This document shows, piece after piece, positions 53,780 to 64,000 of a stretch of 64,000 nt of DNA. The notes under the pieces were generated by a model. It was given only the letters and a program-made list of their open reading frames with translations. It had not been told where the DNA came from and did not search any database. Source of the stretch: Annulohypoxylon bovei var. microspora (taxonomy: Eukaryota > Ascomycota > Sordariomycetes > Xylariales > Hypoxylaceae). Positions within the stretch are counted from its first letter, which is position 1. Each line of letters begins with the position of its first letter. The translations under genes were made by a program, and so were the position numbers. Location: NCBI GenBank assembly GCA_022836615.1, contig MU405218.1:248001-312000 (forward strand), written 5' to 3'.

Positions 53780-56700
53780 CTACTTTTCTTCGCTGGGTAG
53801 CGGCGGCGCGTTGGGATCCATCATGCACTGGTCGACGCGCATCAGCTGCTTGCCGGTGGCCTTGGCTATGTCGATGAACTCCTGGAGGTAGCTGACGGTG
53901 CTGTTGTACAGGTAGTGCATGACGACGATGTCGCCGCCGGCGGCGACGTCCCGCTTGAAGGCCTCGAGCTGCTTCTCGGGCGTGTCGGACTCGGCCCACA
54001 GCCAGTCCTCGACGTCGACGCTCCACTGCACGATGTACGGGTCGTCGATGAGGGCCGCGAGCCGCTGCCGCATGCGCGCGCCCTCGGTGCCGAACGGCGG
54101 CCGGAAGTACTTTGGCGCCAGCCCGTCGAACGTCTCCTTCACGGCCTCGATGTCGTTGCTGTACTCCCAGTCGATGGCCGCCTCGTCCGCCAGCCCCTCC
54201 AGCGCCGGGTGCGTGTAGCTGTGCAGCGCGATCTGGTGCCCCTTGGCCGCCATCTCGTTGTAGATGGCGCTGAGGTTCGTCGTGGCGTCCCGCAGCGGCG
54301 CGCCCACCGTGAAGAACGTCACGGCGATGCCCGCGTCGTCGATCGTCTTCATCACCTGCTGCGCGAACACCGGGTCGCCGTCGTCGATGGCGAACGCGAA
54401 CGAGTTCGGCCGCTTGCACGAGAACACGAAGGTCCCCGACGGCAGCTTCTCCGGCACCGTGAAGCCCGCCGGCACCGAGCTCACGATCTCGATCCTGGAG
54501 AAGACCGTCGTCGCGTCCGCGCCGTAGAAACCCTTGAAGGCGAAGCCGATCGCCCGCGACCGGTTCACGTTGAAGTGGTCCAGCGGGATGTAGATGTCGG
54601 CGTCGGTGGCGTACCGTTGCGCCTCGAGCGAGTCCCAGGTCTCGGGGTACGGGTAGATGTCGTTGTTGCACTTCTCGTTGTGCTGCTGCAGGGCGACGGT
54701 GAACAGCTTGCTCCCGGTGTACGCGATGTGCAGGTAGGACCCGTCGAACTCCGTCAGGTCTCTGCAGGTCTCCGCCACCTGCGTCACCCACATCAGGTCC
54801 GAGTCGTTGGTCTTCAACGTCATCGTGTTCTTCTTGAAGGTCAAGGTCATCCCCTCATCCGCCCCGTGCCACTGCTTCAGGTTGTTCGTGTCCTTGTTGG
54901 CGAACGTGTCGATCACGAGGTTAGTGGCCTTGCTCGCCGGTGCGGGCACAGTTTCGGTTGGCTCGGTCGGTTCTACGACGGCGGGGGGTATGTACTCGGC
55001 GACCTCTTCGCCGCAGTACAGGCTCATTGGCCCGAAAGTCACGGCCTTCCTCAGGTTCGAGATGAACACCATTTCGAACTTGGTCAGGTCGAGTCCCTCG
55101 TACTTGGAGAAGGGAATCGAGTACAGCTTCTCCGTTCCGTCGAATGTCCAGCCGAGCTGCTTTGTGGTCAGGATCACGTCGCTGGTCTGCTCAGTGCCGC
55201 ACGTTCCTTTGGTCGACGATAGCTGCACGTCGAATGTGCTGCCGGCGGGTGCCGAGATGCGGAGCGAGACGCCTCCGTACGCCTCCGCTTCTATGCAGCC
55301 GAGTTGCGTGTAGAAGTACGAGTCGGTGTCCGTAGGCGTAAAGGTCACACGGTTGTTCTTGACCACGATGGATTTCATGGTGCCGTCGTCGCTGCTCGAC
55401 TTCAGCAAGGCGTTGTAGTAGAGGAAGGTCAGGCGCGACTGGGACACCCAGTCGTCGATGAGCAGGTTGCTGCACTCGTCTTGTCGGGTCACAATTTTGT
55501 CATCGTCCGTCGGTGCTTCTGGCGTTGGCGTCACCGTAGCAGGCGCTGAAGCCGGTAAGCCCGAGCTTTCGGGCCAATCACCCCACGGGTCGTCATCCCA
55601 CCATGGAGGATCGGTTGGCCAGACGGGGCGGCTGATGGAAGTCGGCGGAAATGGAAATCGCGTAGTAGTGTCATCGTCGCCGTCCCCAGGCAGGGCCACG
55701 GTAACCGTAGTCGTAACAGTAGCGCCGGGTCCCTCGGGGTCAGCAGGCGTCGTCGTGACTACCGGCGCCGATGTGGTCTCCGACGGTGCCGGGTCCTCGG
55801 GCGGCGCGACGTCGGCGCACAGGAACTGCACGTTGTCCAGCTGCCACTCGTTGTCGGTGCCGGTCAGGCCGGCTGAGAAGCCGTACCACAGCACGCCGAC
55901 AACGCCGCTTAGGTCAGCGTCGACCCAGCTGTTGAGCGGGATGTTGATGGTCTGCAGAGACCCGCTCAGACCGTCCAGCGTGTAGTAGAAGCTCTGGTAT
56001 TCGGTCGCCGAGCAGTTGGATACTGTCTGCAGTTCGATGGAGACGGACGCTGCTTCGGGACCCTTGATGTTGAAGGAGAGTGAGTCGTATCCCTGCGCGA
56101 CGCTGTCGAGACATGTGAATTGCTCGTAGATGTATGATACTTCGATGTTGTTCGGCGTGAAGGTTAGGATGCCGCCGTCCGTGCTAGTCGCGTTCATGGT
56201 TTGGTCATCTGGTTTGGGCGTTAGCGCTCTATTGCGGATGTAAATATTCGCCAATGAAAGAGGGGCTTCTTACCGCTTGTTGCGCCCTGTAGGAGGTTCT
56301 CGCCAGTCTCCCATTGTGTGAAGTCGTCGACTAACAAGTGTGCACTGCATGTCTCGACCGGAGCAGGGGGCGCAGGCGCGGAAGACGTAACTGGCGTAGT
56401 TGTCGAGGGGGAAGTGACTGGTGGCGCCGGTGCCTGTGTCGAGGTAGACATGGCCGGGGGTGCTGGGGGAGCTGGAGCCTCTGTAGAAGTAGAACTAACC
56501 GGAGGCTCGGGAGGCGGAGGAGCCTGAGTGGAGCTGGTTGGTACCGGAGGGGGCGCTGGGACTTCGGTCGAGCTAGTTGGAGCTGGAGGAAGCGGGATTG
56601 GCGTCTCGGTAGGAGCTGGGGGTGCCGGTGTCTCGGAAGGGGGAGGGGGAACTGGCTTCTCAGTAGATCCAGGAGGTGGTAGGACTGGCAATTCCGTAGA

Positions 56701-56835
56701 TGCTGGAGGAGCCGGCGTCGAAGAAGAAATAGACGAAGAAGCAGGAGGATCCTGTCTCTTCGGAATCTTGGCAGCTGGTACGCCGCTCACGAGCAAGGCG
56801 GCGGTGATGCCGCCAACAACTTGGCTGAACCTCAT
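53780..56835 (-). CDS. Secreted multi-module polysaccharide (chitin-type) deacetylase
   Basis: Two exons (56835-56274, 56208-53780) give 996 residues; the intron has a GCTAACG branch site ten bases before its acceptor. A signal peptide covers about 1-22. A Pro/Ser/Thr mucin-like region spans about 27-160. Three beta-rich modules with similar openings follow: CSAHLLVDDF (about 162), CSNLLIDDW (about 433) and ATNLVIDTF (about 615), with a second Pro/Thr linker near 330-420. The NodB-type catalytic domain covers about 785-985: motif 1 AIDDGDP (D796/D797), motif 2 HSYTH (850-854), motif 3 RPPFG (890-894), and a WSVDVEDW motif. Metal ligands are retained although motif 1 departs from TFDDGP. Likely acts on chitin or another wall glycan outside the cell. 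Confidence 0.9.
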
Positions 56836-59800
56836 GTTGAGTTCCTTGATGGCTCAGAGCTGGACGGTCATCCTAAACTGAGATCGTCTGGCAGCATGGT
56901 CCAAACTTATATCGACGGGGATGGCCGGGGTGCTCGCTTCATCGCGAGAAGAACTCATAACTCATCCAATGCGCAAGATCCAATGTTACATGTGGATCAG
57001 ATGGTTGAGCTCCATGGTCATGGCTAAATGTGCGTCCTCTCGAAGCATATTGGCTGAACCCGAAGATTGCGAAGCTGCGTGCTTCCGACAGGGTTCTCCA
57101 CACTCTGGATCTGATGCATTGGAAGTCTGCTGCAGTTAGGAACACGAAAAATGGTAGGTAATAATCCAGGTCCGGCATCTTGAGTTATTTCTCTCCCTGC
57201 CTCTATAGTCTATAACTGTACATATCTAGGTACGTTGCTAGAACTTAGCAACGAGCATCATAGAGGCATGTCTACCTAGACAGTGTGAAGTATTGGCCCT
57301 TGCTTTTAGGAGTTTTCCGGCTTGTCCGAGTTTTCATGTCATACAAAGTGGCTGCAGACTGCAGTCAAGCAGTCAAATGTCGGGTCAAATACGAGCAGCC
57401 GACTACGGATGCATGAAATTTATCGGCAAAATGCCAAGAGGAGATTAAACAGAGCGGCATCCATAGCGCCGGCACAGCGACGCGAAATGGATATTCAAAA
57501 GTCCAGATGTTACACAGATCTAGGGCTAGGACGATCTCTCCTGATGCTAGACAGTCGTGCCAGATCTCCTCATGTCGGCAGCAGGACTGTAGGCCAAGTG
57601 GCCGAGGCCTCGTCAGCTCAATATATTACATGAGGAAATATGGATTGAAAATCGCGAATCGGCCGGCATATATGCAGCAGTAATGGAACAAAATATAATA
57701 ACATTCCCATTTATAGGGTGCCAGTCTGGTACCTGAACAGATCGCTCGCTTACGAGAAGACAAGATTTAGACGTGCAGACACTGCAGACACTGCAGACAC
57801 GAGCCCTACTGCAAACAAATATTGCCAATTTATCCTATTGCATGTTCAGCCGCCTTGGCAAAATTCACAACCCGCAATTTGACGTTTATTTTACACCAGA
57901 GAATTCCCCTCGGTCGAACGATCCTCAGCCTAGGTTTACCTCAATGGCAAGCTGATTTTTGCCTCGATTCTTTGGGGGCTAAGCATGCGTGGCCAAAGTT
58001 GAGAGTTGCAACATACGACAAGACACCGAACCCAGATCTATCACGGTTCTTTTAGTCAAGACACATTATCCTTCTATCTTACATTGTTCCTATCTATAAT
58101 CAATCTTACTCTTTTTCTAACATCTCTGCCCGAGGTGTCATTCAATCATTCAAAAATCTACCTGCCTACTTCGTAGGTAGTAGTCTCAATGATTGCCTCT
58201 TTCGGCCATGTGGGGATAGAAAGAGCCAATCAGCTTTGTTCTACGCTACCCAAGAACCTTAAGTACTATCAAAGCATAGTAAATTGAAGCTTATATAGAA
58301 GCAGTTTGAAATCTTATTATATTCTATTTATAAGAATCAGATAGCTTCCTAAGTCTAGACTCATCTCTTAGATCGCTATAATGTTATAACCGGAATTTAA
58401 ATATGTGACCGGTTCTGCATCACCCTTAACACTCCCGTCCTTGACTCTCCGTGATAGTCTGAACTGACCATCATAATCGAGTGAAAGCTCAAAATATCAT
58501 TTCTATTTGGTCAAGACACAGTTATGTTCAAGTTCCAACTGCCGGGTCTACTGCAACTAGCTGACTAGTGGTAAGCTACCCAATGTTAGAAAGACTAGGG
58601 AGTCTGCCGGTAAATTGCGGATGAATCAACCTCAGCCGAAGGTACCTGTTATGGATGCCACGGCCGAGAACTTGCAGAACCCAGGACTTACCCATTTGCT
58701 ACTTTGACTGCTATTATATAGATGTAACGTCTCATTTACGCAACTTCAACTAGAACTGGATCGTGAGTGGTCGCTAGTAGGTTGCCTACTCAACATCACT
58801 TTTCAAAAAGGTAATAATATCGTAACTTATATTTGTAGGAGAAGGTATTTCACTTTCTCTTATTGTTGCAATTGTAGGATCTATTGCATACCTAGAACCT
58901 TCTAGGCATACAACGCTGTATATTTATTAGTCTGGAAGAGTTTAGGTTATGATAACCATGAGAAGGTCCATATACTGTATATAGAATGCTAATGTTAGAA
59001 TTCAATCGTAAAATTATATAGGTTTGCAGTTATATATTAATTCATAAACATATAAAAATCGTCATATGGTGTTAGAACTTCTGTTGTCGAGGATGTGGTT
59101 GATGTAAGTAGCTCTTCCATTAGTTAAGCATTAATAACCTAGTATAGGTATGCTCTAATTTCGCGTATACAGTATTAACAGTCACTATACAATCTAAGCT
59201 AGGGAAACTTTCGACTATTTGTCCTTGAAATGAGTACCAAGGCTATAACTTGTGTAATTAAAATCACACGTATAAGCGACATGTGTTTGCCCTTATTTGC
59301 TTATTAAACACTCTTCGTTCTAAGATAATTTATCTCTTGTAGACTTATCTTTGAGTGTAGAAATAGGTATAACATTTAAATCGAGAAAATCAAATTCTTG
59401 GTTGTCTGAAGCACATCTGAATTTCTCCTTTCTTAACTCCTTTTTTTTCTTGAGGGGATAGGGGTTCCGTTTTACAAACTTAATGCAATTTTGATGTACT
59501 TACCTAAGTATTTATTGATAGGTAATTGGTTGCTAAGGTGCTTCATTATGTTTCTTCATAACAAGTGACTTCAGTTCATCCTTTGTTAACTTGATAGTTC
59601 CAATTCTCTAGGTAGTCAGTCTGGTGTAATGTCAAGCCACAGCTATTGTCCCACCTAGATCTACGTAAGTTTGCATCAGCCGCAAGGTACGATTGAACAA
59701 TTGAACCCCTGATTTAGTTGGGGGGTGGGGGTGTTGGGGGTCAATTGATGAATTGTGGCTCGTATTCATATACCGAGAGGCTAAGGATTAAAAGTGGCGT

Positions 59801-60169
59801 CCGTTATCGATATGTACCTTGCCGGACCCAACTTTGCTGACAGCCCGACTTTGTTTAATTGAATGGGAACTTACGGAATAACATCATCGCTTCAGCTGTG
59901 AAGGACTCGAGTGCGTAAACCTCCTGATTGTTGCAGCTTAGGTTGGATTCAATTCATTACCAAAATGTTTGTTTGAAACTACATTTCTCGCTCCTTGGTA
60001 TTATATGTACATCGTGTAGTGTCTTCTAACGTCGCAACACTTTGCAATTACGGCCACCTTTTCCCTCCTACGCCCTTCTCGGGTCGTCATCTACAGATGC
60101 GACACTCGGTAGTCGATTCACTTCGAGGGACAGAAAACCACGGACATACTTCCAAGGTTGTCTGGCTTC
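56836..60169. other. Long AT-rich gene-free region
   Basis: 3.3 kb without a credible gene. The right two-thirds (about 58080-60000) are strongly AT-rich and stop-dense on both strands. TGTTAGAA, a common start of Copia-type LTRs, occurs at 58584, 58993 and 59070, but no matching pair of LTR ends or polyprotein frame was found. The left part holds the deacetylase promoter, and the last 200 bases hold the TRS85 promoter. Confidence 0.5.
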
Positions 60170-62527
60170 ATGCAACCTTCCGACCATGATTCACCGCCTG
60201 GGGGTGGATCACTCCCTGCATCCCCCGTACTATCTCAGGCCTTAAGGGTCCAAAAGAGCCGCCACACCCTTAACGAGGTCTCACCACTTTTCCACTCCGA
60301 AGCAAGCCTACCATACCGACGATCACATCCCTCTGCCGCTTCTCTATATGCCTCAACTCTATCACCTCCTGGTTCGAGGTCCCAGTCTCCCGTTGGCCGC
60401 CCATCCTCGCGATTAGCCACCGGTTCCGTCTTCGGCGCAGCCTCAAATAACGCCCTCGCCCTCGTCTCTAACGCCGGCGATAGCCCGGGTGATCCGCTAA
60501 ACCTCATCTTGAGAGCCTTCGTACCACACGTTGCCGTATATTCATCCGAGGATACTGATATATTGTTGAAGGAGAAGGGGTTTGCGCGTGGCTTATGGGA
60601 ACTACTTCGACCGTTCGGAGAGCGCGTCCAAGGCAAGGTTATAATACGAGATAGTAATGGATCCAGTCGGACGTACGAAGACTACTCGATACACTTCGTC
60701 CAATTCGGAGAGGGTGTTGTACACCCAGAACCCGTGACAACCGGTTTGAGGTCGCAAATACCGAGGACGAACGGTGTCTCGGAAAAGTCGAGTGATCCTG
60801 GAAGAGGCCAGCCGAGACAAGGGATCGCAATCCCTGATGTAGAGGCTGTCGTGGACCGCCACTTGAGGTATGCTGAAGAATCATTCTTCAGCTTACCTCA
60901 GAGCCCTTCGAACAATGGTTTAGATATCGACACACCTTCGCCATATTACGCCCTTTACCTACGCAGGTTGCTCTCTGGCCTGCCCTTAACGCCGCATGAG
61001 ACATTTGCTCACCCCGTCGCTTGCGTCATTGCGATAAGCTCTCGGAACCAGACTCCGATAGAGACACTACGGCGATTATACGCCGAATCTAGCACGGGAG
61101 ATAAGCGGTTACCTAATTGGGTCGATGGGGAATTTCTGCGCTACTATGTCTTGGTTCATGAGGAGGAGAGAGACGATATCACGAGATCCATGTCTCTTTT
61201 TGACCAGATGAAACGAAATTTTGGCCTCCACTGTCACCTCCTCCGGATAAGGGGAACACAGAGTGTCGCTACAGACGATGATAGCATACCGCTTCCCCGG
61301 AGTGAGTGGATGTCGGCTTCGGAAGAGTTAGTTGATATTCGGAGGAGCGAAGATCAAGAGGATTTTGAGGATCCAACTAGGTACATATTCGAGTCAGATG
61401 CGACCGCAATCCGCACTTTCATTCGCGAAATGGTGACCCAATCTATAATACCGACAATGGAGCGTCATGTGTCAGTATGGAATGATCAAGTAGCATCGCG
61501 GAGAAGAGGATTGGCTGGCCGGTTTGTTGGTCTAACGAAACGATGGGGGTTTGGTGGCAACTCAAGGGCATCGTTCGCGGGTCCGGGCTCAGGGAGTAAC
61601 TATGATTCTCACGGCTTCTACCGACAGGACGCCCCTGAAGCTATAATGCGGAAGCTGGCAGACTACGCATTCATGTTACGGGACTGGAAACTAGCTCACT
61701 CGACATATGAGCTTCTGCGTGGAGATTTCAATAATGATAAGGCGTGGAGATATCACGCAGCGGCGAGCGAGATGACGGCCATTAGTCTTCTCATCATGCC
61801 TCAAAATCTAACCGCCAAATCAAGAGCGGAAACAATAGATACCGCATTCGAAGCAGCGTTTTATTCCTACGTAACACGTTGTAGCGCGCCTTATGGGGCA
61901 TTACGATGTCTTGCTCTCGGCCTGGAGCTTCTGCGCCTACGTGGCGGCTCGAGCGTCGACGAAGCAGCGAAATGGGGACTACGGCTATTAGAAAGCAAGA
62001 TCACGGGTCCCGTCGGAGACGCGCTGATTAAGGAGCGCCTGGCCGTCTGCTATGCCTCTAAGCAGGGCATGGGGACGCACCACTGGGGCAGCAGGCGGCG
62101 GAAGTCGGCGCTGTGGAGCGTCCTCGGCGCCGAGGCCTGGGTTGTGCAGTCCAAGTACATACAAGCACAGCGGTGCCTCAACGAGGCGCGCAAGACGTAC
62201 TCGGACCTGCCGAGCGGCAACGGCATCGACAGGTTCGCCTACGCCAGCGCGTTCGTGCTCGGCATCGGCAACAGGCTGAACCAGAACCTCGAGGCGGCGG
62301 ACCAGGACTCGGACTCGGATTCCGCCGACCAGAGCGACGCCGTCGACGAGGAAAGCGAGGCCCTCGAGGACAACACCAGGGGCAGACGGATTAGCACCCT
62401 GGGACTGCCCGGGGGCGGCGCCGGCGCGGCGGGCCTCGAGACCGCGCCGCTGAAGGCCCAGCTCGACGCTACGGAGGGCGGGATGGGAAAGGGGGATACG
62501 AGCGAGGCTAAGGACGATTTCGGCTAG
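60170..62527 (+). CDS. TRS85: TRAPP complex subunit Trs85 (TRAPPC8)
   Basis: Single exon, 785 residues from ATG 60170; the longer frame opens with TTG at 60158. Trs85 specifies the TRAPPIII complex, an exchange factor for Ypt1 in ER-Golgi traffic and autophagy. The N-terminus is Ser/Pro-rich to about 105. The conserved core begins LNLILRAFVPHVAVYSSEDTD and includes GFARGLWELLRPFGE, FLRYYVLVHEE, IRTFIREMVTQSIIPTMERHV, and the helical repeats KLADYAFMLRDWKLAHSTYELLRGDF. An acidic tail (about 705-735) and Gly/Ala segment end the protein. The last 470 bases are markedly more GC-rich than the rest of the gene. Confidence 0.92.
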   Translation: MQPSDHDSPPGGGSLPASPVLSQALRVQKSRHTLNEVSPLFHSEASLPYRRSHPSAASLYASTLSPPGSRSQSPVGRPSSRLATGSVFGAASNNALALVSNAGDSPGDPLNLILRAFVPHVAVYSSEDTDILLKEKGFARGLWELLRPFGERVQGKVIIRDSNGSSRTYEDYSIHFVQFGEGVVHPEPVTTGLRSQIPRTNGVSEKSSDPGRGQPRQGIAIPDVEAVVDRHLRYAEESFFSLPQSPSNNGLDIDTPSPYYALYLRRLLSGLPLTPHETFAHPVACVIAISSRNQTPIETLRRLYAESSTGDKRLPNWVDGEFLRYYVLVHEEERDDITRSMSLFDQMKRNFGLHCHLLRIRGTQSVATDDDSIPLPRSEWMSASEELVDIRRSEDQEDFEDPTRYIFESDATAIRTFIREMVTQSIIPTMERHVSVWNDQVASRRRGLAGRFVGLTKRWGFGGNSRASFAGPGSGSNYDSHGFYRQDAPEAIMRKLADYAFMLRDWKLAHSTYELLRGDFNNDKAWRYHAAASEMTAISLLIMPQNLTAKSRAETIDTAFEAAFYSYVTRCSAPYGALRCLALGLELLRLRGGSSVDEAAKWGLRLLESKITGPVGDALIKERLAVCYASKQGMGTHHWGSRRRKSALWSVLGAEAWVVQSKYIQAQRCLNEARKTYSDLPSGNGIDRFAYASAFVLGIGNRLNQNLEAADQDSDSDSADQSDAVDEESEALEDNTRGRRISTLGLPGGGAGAAGLETAPLKAQLDATEGGMGKGDTSEAKDDFG

Positions 62528-63077
62528 CTACATAGTTAGACGGCACGGCTTCGCATCAACATGGCAGGACACGGTTTAGAAGGTCCTTCACACGGATGGA
62601 TGGCTGTGTTTTGTATGCGGGTAATTAGGTACCTAGCCTACCTACGGGAATGACTATACTTTTTTTTCGGCTCTTCTTCGCTGCGTGCGATGGTGGGTTT
62701 TTGGTTAGATTACTGCTTGTAATGCTTCTTGATTTGTTTAGTTAGGCGCGGCGCGGCATGTTGTGTTTGGGCTGAATTGGCGGCGTGATGTAGACTTGGG
62801 TGAGTGGGTAGGTACCTACATAGGTAGGTAGGGTAGGCAGGTAGTTATGAAGGGCTTAGATTGAGTCTATCTTGGCATGGGTAGTTTGAGTATGTTCATA
62901 CATGTAAGTAGGTACATGATAGGGCTGCTTTGAACTGCGATGCTCTTATTTTAGAGTTAATTAGGTAACATTAATGAACATGGTCCTAGATGTAATGAAG
63001 ATATAGGCGTGTCGTTTGCCCTGATCGTCCCGTCTAATCGATATACCTGGAAGACCTTTCCTACACCAATAGACCCT
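62528..63077. other. Convergent spacer with TACCTAGG-type repeats
   Basis: 3' UTR region. TAGGTACCTA at 62626-62635 and a run of GGTACCTACATAGGTAGGTAG at about 62810-62832 are the densest cluster of this palindromic motif in the window. No gene seen. Confidence 0.5.
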
Positions 63078-64000
63078 TCATACGATCTCGAAAAGACCCT
63101 CTTTTACTGCCCGAGCTCGGGGTTTCTTATGGCAGTATACTACCTGCTGGAGCTTCCTGATATCTTTTAATGTCCACTCGAAGTTCAAGGATTGCTGAAT
63201 CAAAGAGCGTGAGTGGTTTAGCTTTAACTTCCACTTGAAATTGGGTTGAACCATGCTGGCCAATGATATTGGAGCTTTGGTAAACAACCTCAAGAAGTTC
63301 AGATCCTGAAATCATTGGCCTCCTTTATACACTTATGACACCAGCGACTGTGCAACTATCAACCATATAGAAATGCCTCCGAAGCCAGAAAAATAGGGTG
63401 TGCAGGGAGATTACATTGTAGCCCCTCACCTGACCACCCCAAATTACAAAGAAGGCCGTCGTTTTGTTTTCGACAGCCACGAGACACATTGCGGCGGAGG
63501 GTAGAATCAATGAGCGATTATCAAGGAATGGCGGGGACGATTCTATAATTTTGAATTTCTCGACCAAGGCGATATCACTAACTAGGTTGAGTAAATTGCG
63601 TGATACGTGACGGTATCCACCATGGGGAATGAACATGATGACCCCAGCCGGGGAATCGGTACTGGGATGTGTATACCGTGATATCAATACTCGCCATGTG
63701 AGCTTTCTTGATATCAATATCTGTGACGGCCAAGTTAGTCAAGAAAAATAGACTTGTTACTTTTCGCACCTGTTTTTCCTGCTGTATCCTGTAGCGCGTA
63801 CGCTACCAACTGGCAAGGAGGCTTAACTATGAACACACTCTGCTTTTCAACACGATAAAATAATGTATCATTTCCAGGTAATACCTCTAGAATGAGCGCG
63901 GGTGCCGATATCAAGTCATTTCCCATGACACAGTTCAAAATCGTAATTATTCTCTTTTCGCTGCCAACCGCAGGAAGGGGATAAATGAATGCGGATAAAG
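63078..64000 (-). CDS. 3' part of an unrecognised multi-exon gene (runs off right edge)
   Basis: A consistent splice model on the minus strand uses exons 64000-63770 (open to the window edge), 63720-63691, 63581-63430 and 63305-63078. Intron 63769-63721 is 49 nt with a GACTAAC branch site. The joins read GKT/DIDIKK, AHMA/ISDIALV and WGGQ/DLNFLRL. The readable protein has hydrophobic beta-like segments (SAPALILEVLPGNDTLFYRV, FIVKPPCQLVAYALQD, AMCLVAVENKTTAFFVIWGG) and a basic C-terminus (NFKWKLKLNHSRSLIQQSL, WTLKDIRKLQQ). I recognise no family. The start codon is probably outside the window. A degraded gene is the alternative. Confidence 0.4.

Noticed and set aside
53915..55222. 435-codon open frame on the plus strand
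   Set aside because: It is antisense to the GC-rich deacetylase exon. Its Arg/Val/Leu-rich, repeat-like composition is what G/C third positions produce on the opposite strand.

Overview
The window is nuclear DNA of a filamentous ascomycete, most likely a Sordariomycete (Pezizomycotina). Reasons: intron-containing genes whose introns carry GTAAGT/GTATGT-type donors, CTAAC-like branch sites and AG acceptors; fungal-specific families (DUF3176, GH125, Trs85, Ufe1, Esf2); short monocistronic genes on both strands; and the palindromic TACCTAGGTA motifs scattered through the spacers. The genus assignment is inference. I see no CRISPR array, rRNA or convincing tRNA.

Layout. 1-7.3 kb: a 1,299-residue disordered RG-rich protein, then a spacer. 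7.3-18.1 kb: genome-maintenance genes, with MCM6 (-) divergent from REX4 (+), a cyclopropane-fatty-acid-synthase-like methyltransferase (-), then RNase H2 subunit C (+) and the MYST acetyltransferase ESA1 (+). 18.9-22.7 kb: a DHA1-type MFS transporter (-) and the ER syntaxin UFE1 (+). 23.8-24.0 kb: a 214-bp foldback element with terminal inverted repeats and a 5-bp target duplication. 24.3-31.2 kb: aspartate aminotransferase, two unnamed fungal proteins and a TauD-like dioxygenase. 32.8-41.6 kb: a DUF3176 membrane protein, NMD3, an unnamed low-complexity protein, ESF2 and an aldehyde dehydrogenase. 43.3-48.8 kb: a 114-residue small protein, ERG8 and pantothenate synthetase. 49.7-56.8 kb: secreted or carbohydrate-related genes, namely a GH125 mannosidase, a catalase-like gene broken by one stop codon, and a 996-residue multi-module polysaccharide deacetylase. 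56.8-60.2 kb: a long AT-rich gene-free stretch. 60.2-62.5 kb: TRS85. 63.1-64.0 kb: the 3' part of an unrecognised multi-exon gene that runs off the right edge.

How the genes relate: most are independent housekeeping genes rather than a cluster. The clearest theme is DNA replication and chromatin upkeep (MCM6, RNase H2C, ESA1), with MBF/E2F-like G1/S promoter motifs in front of MCM6 and RNH203. Ribosome biogenesis is represented by NMD3 and ESF2 (REX4 is also placed there in yeast). ER/Golgi traffic is represented by UFE1 and TRS85, and cell wall or glycan handling by GH125 and the deacetylase. The main departures from routine are a 15-nt microexon, a GC-AG intron, a stop-free 57-nt intron, the nonsense-interrupted catalase-like gene and the MITE-like element. 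I found no convincing multi-gene novel system.
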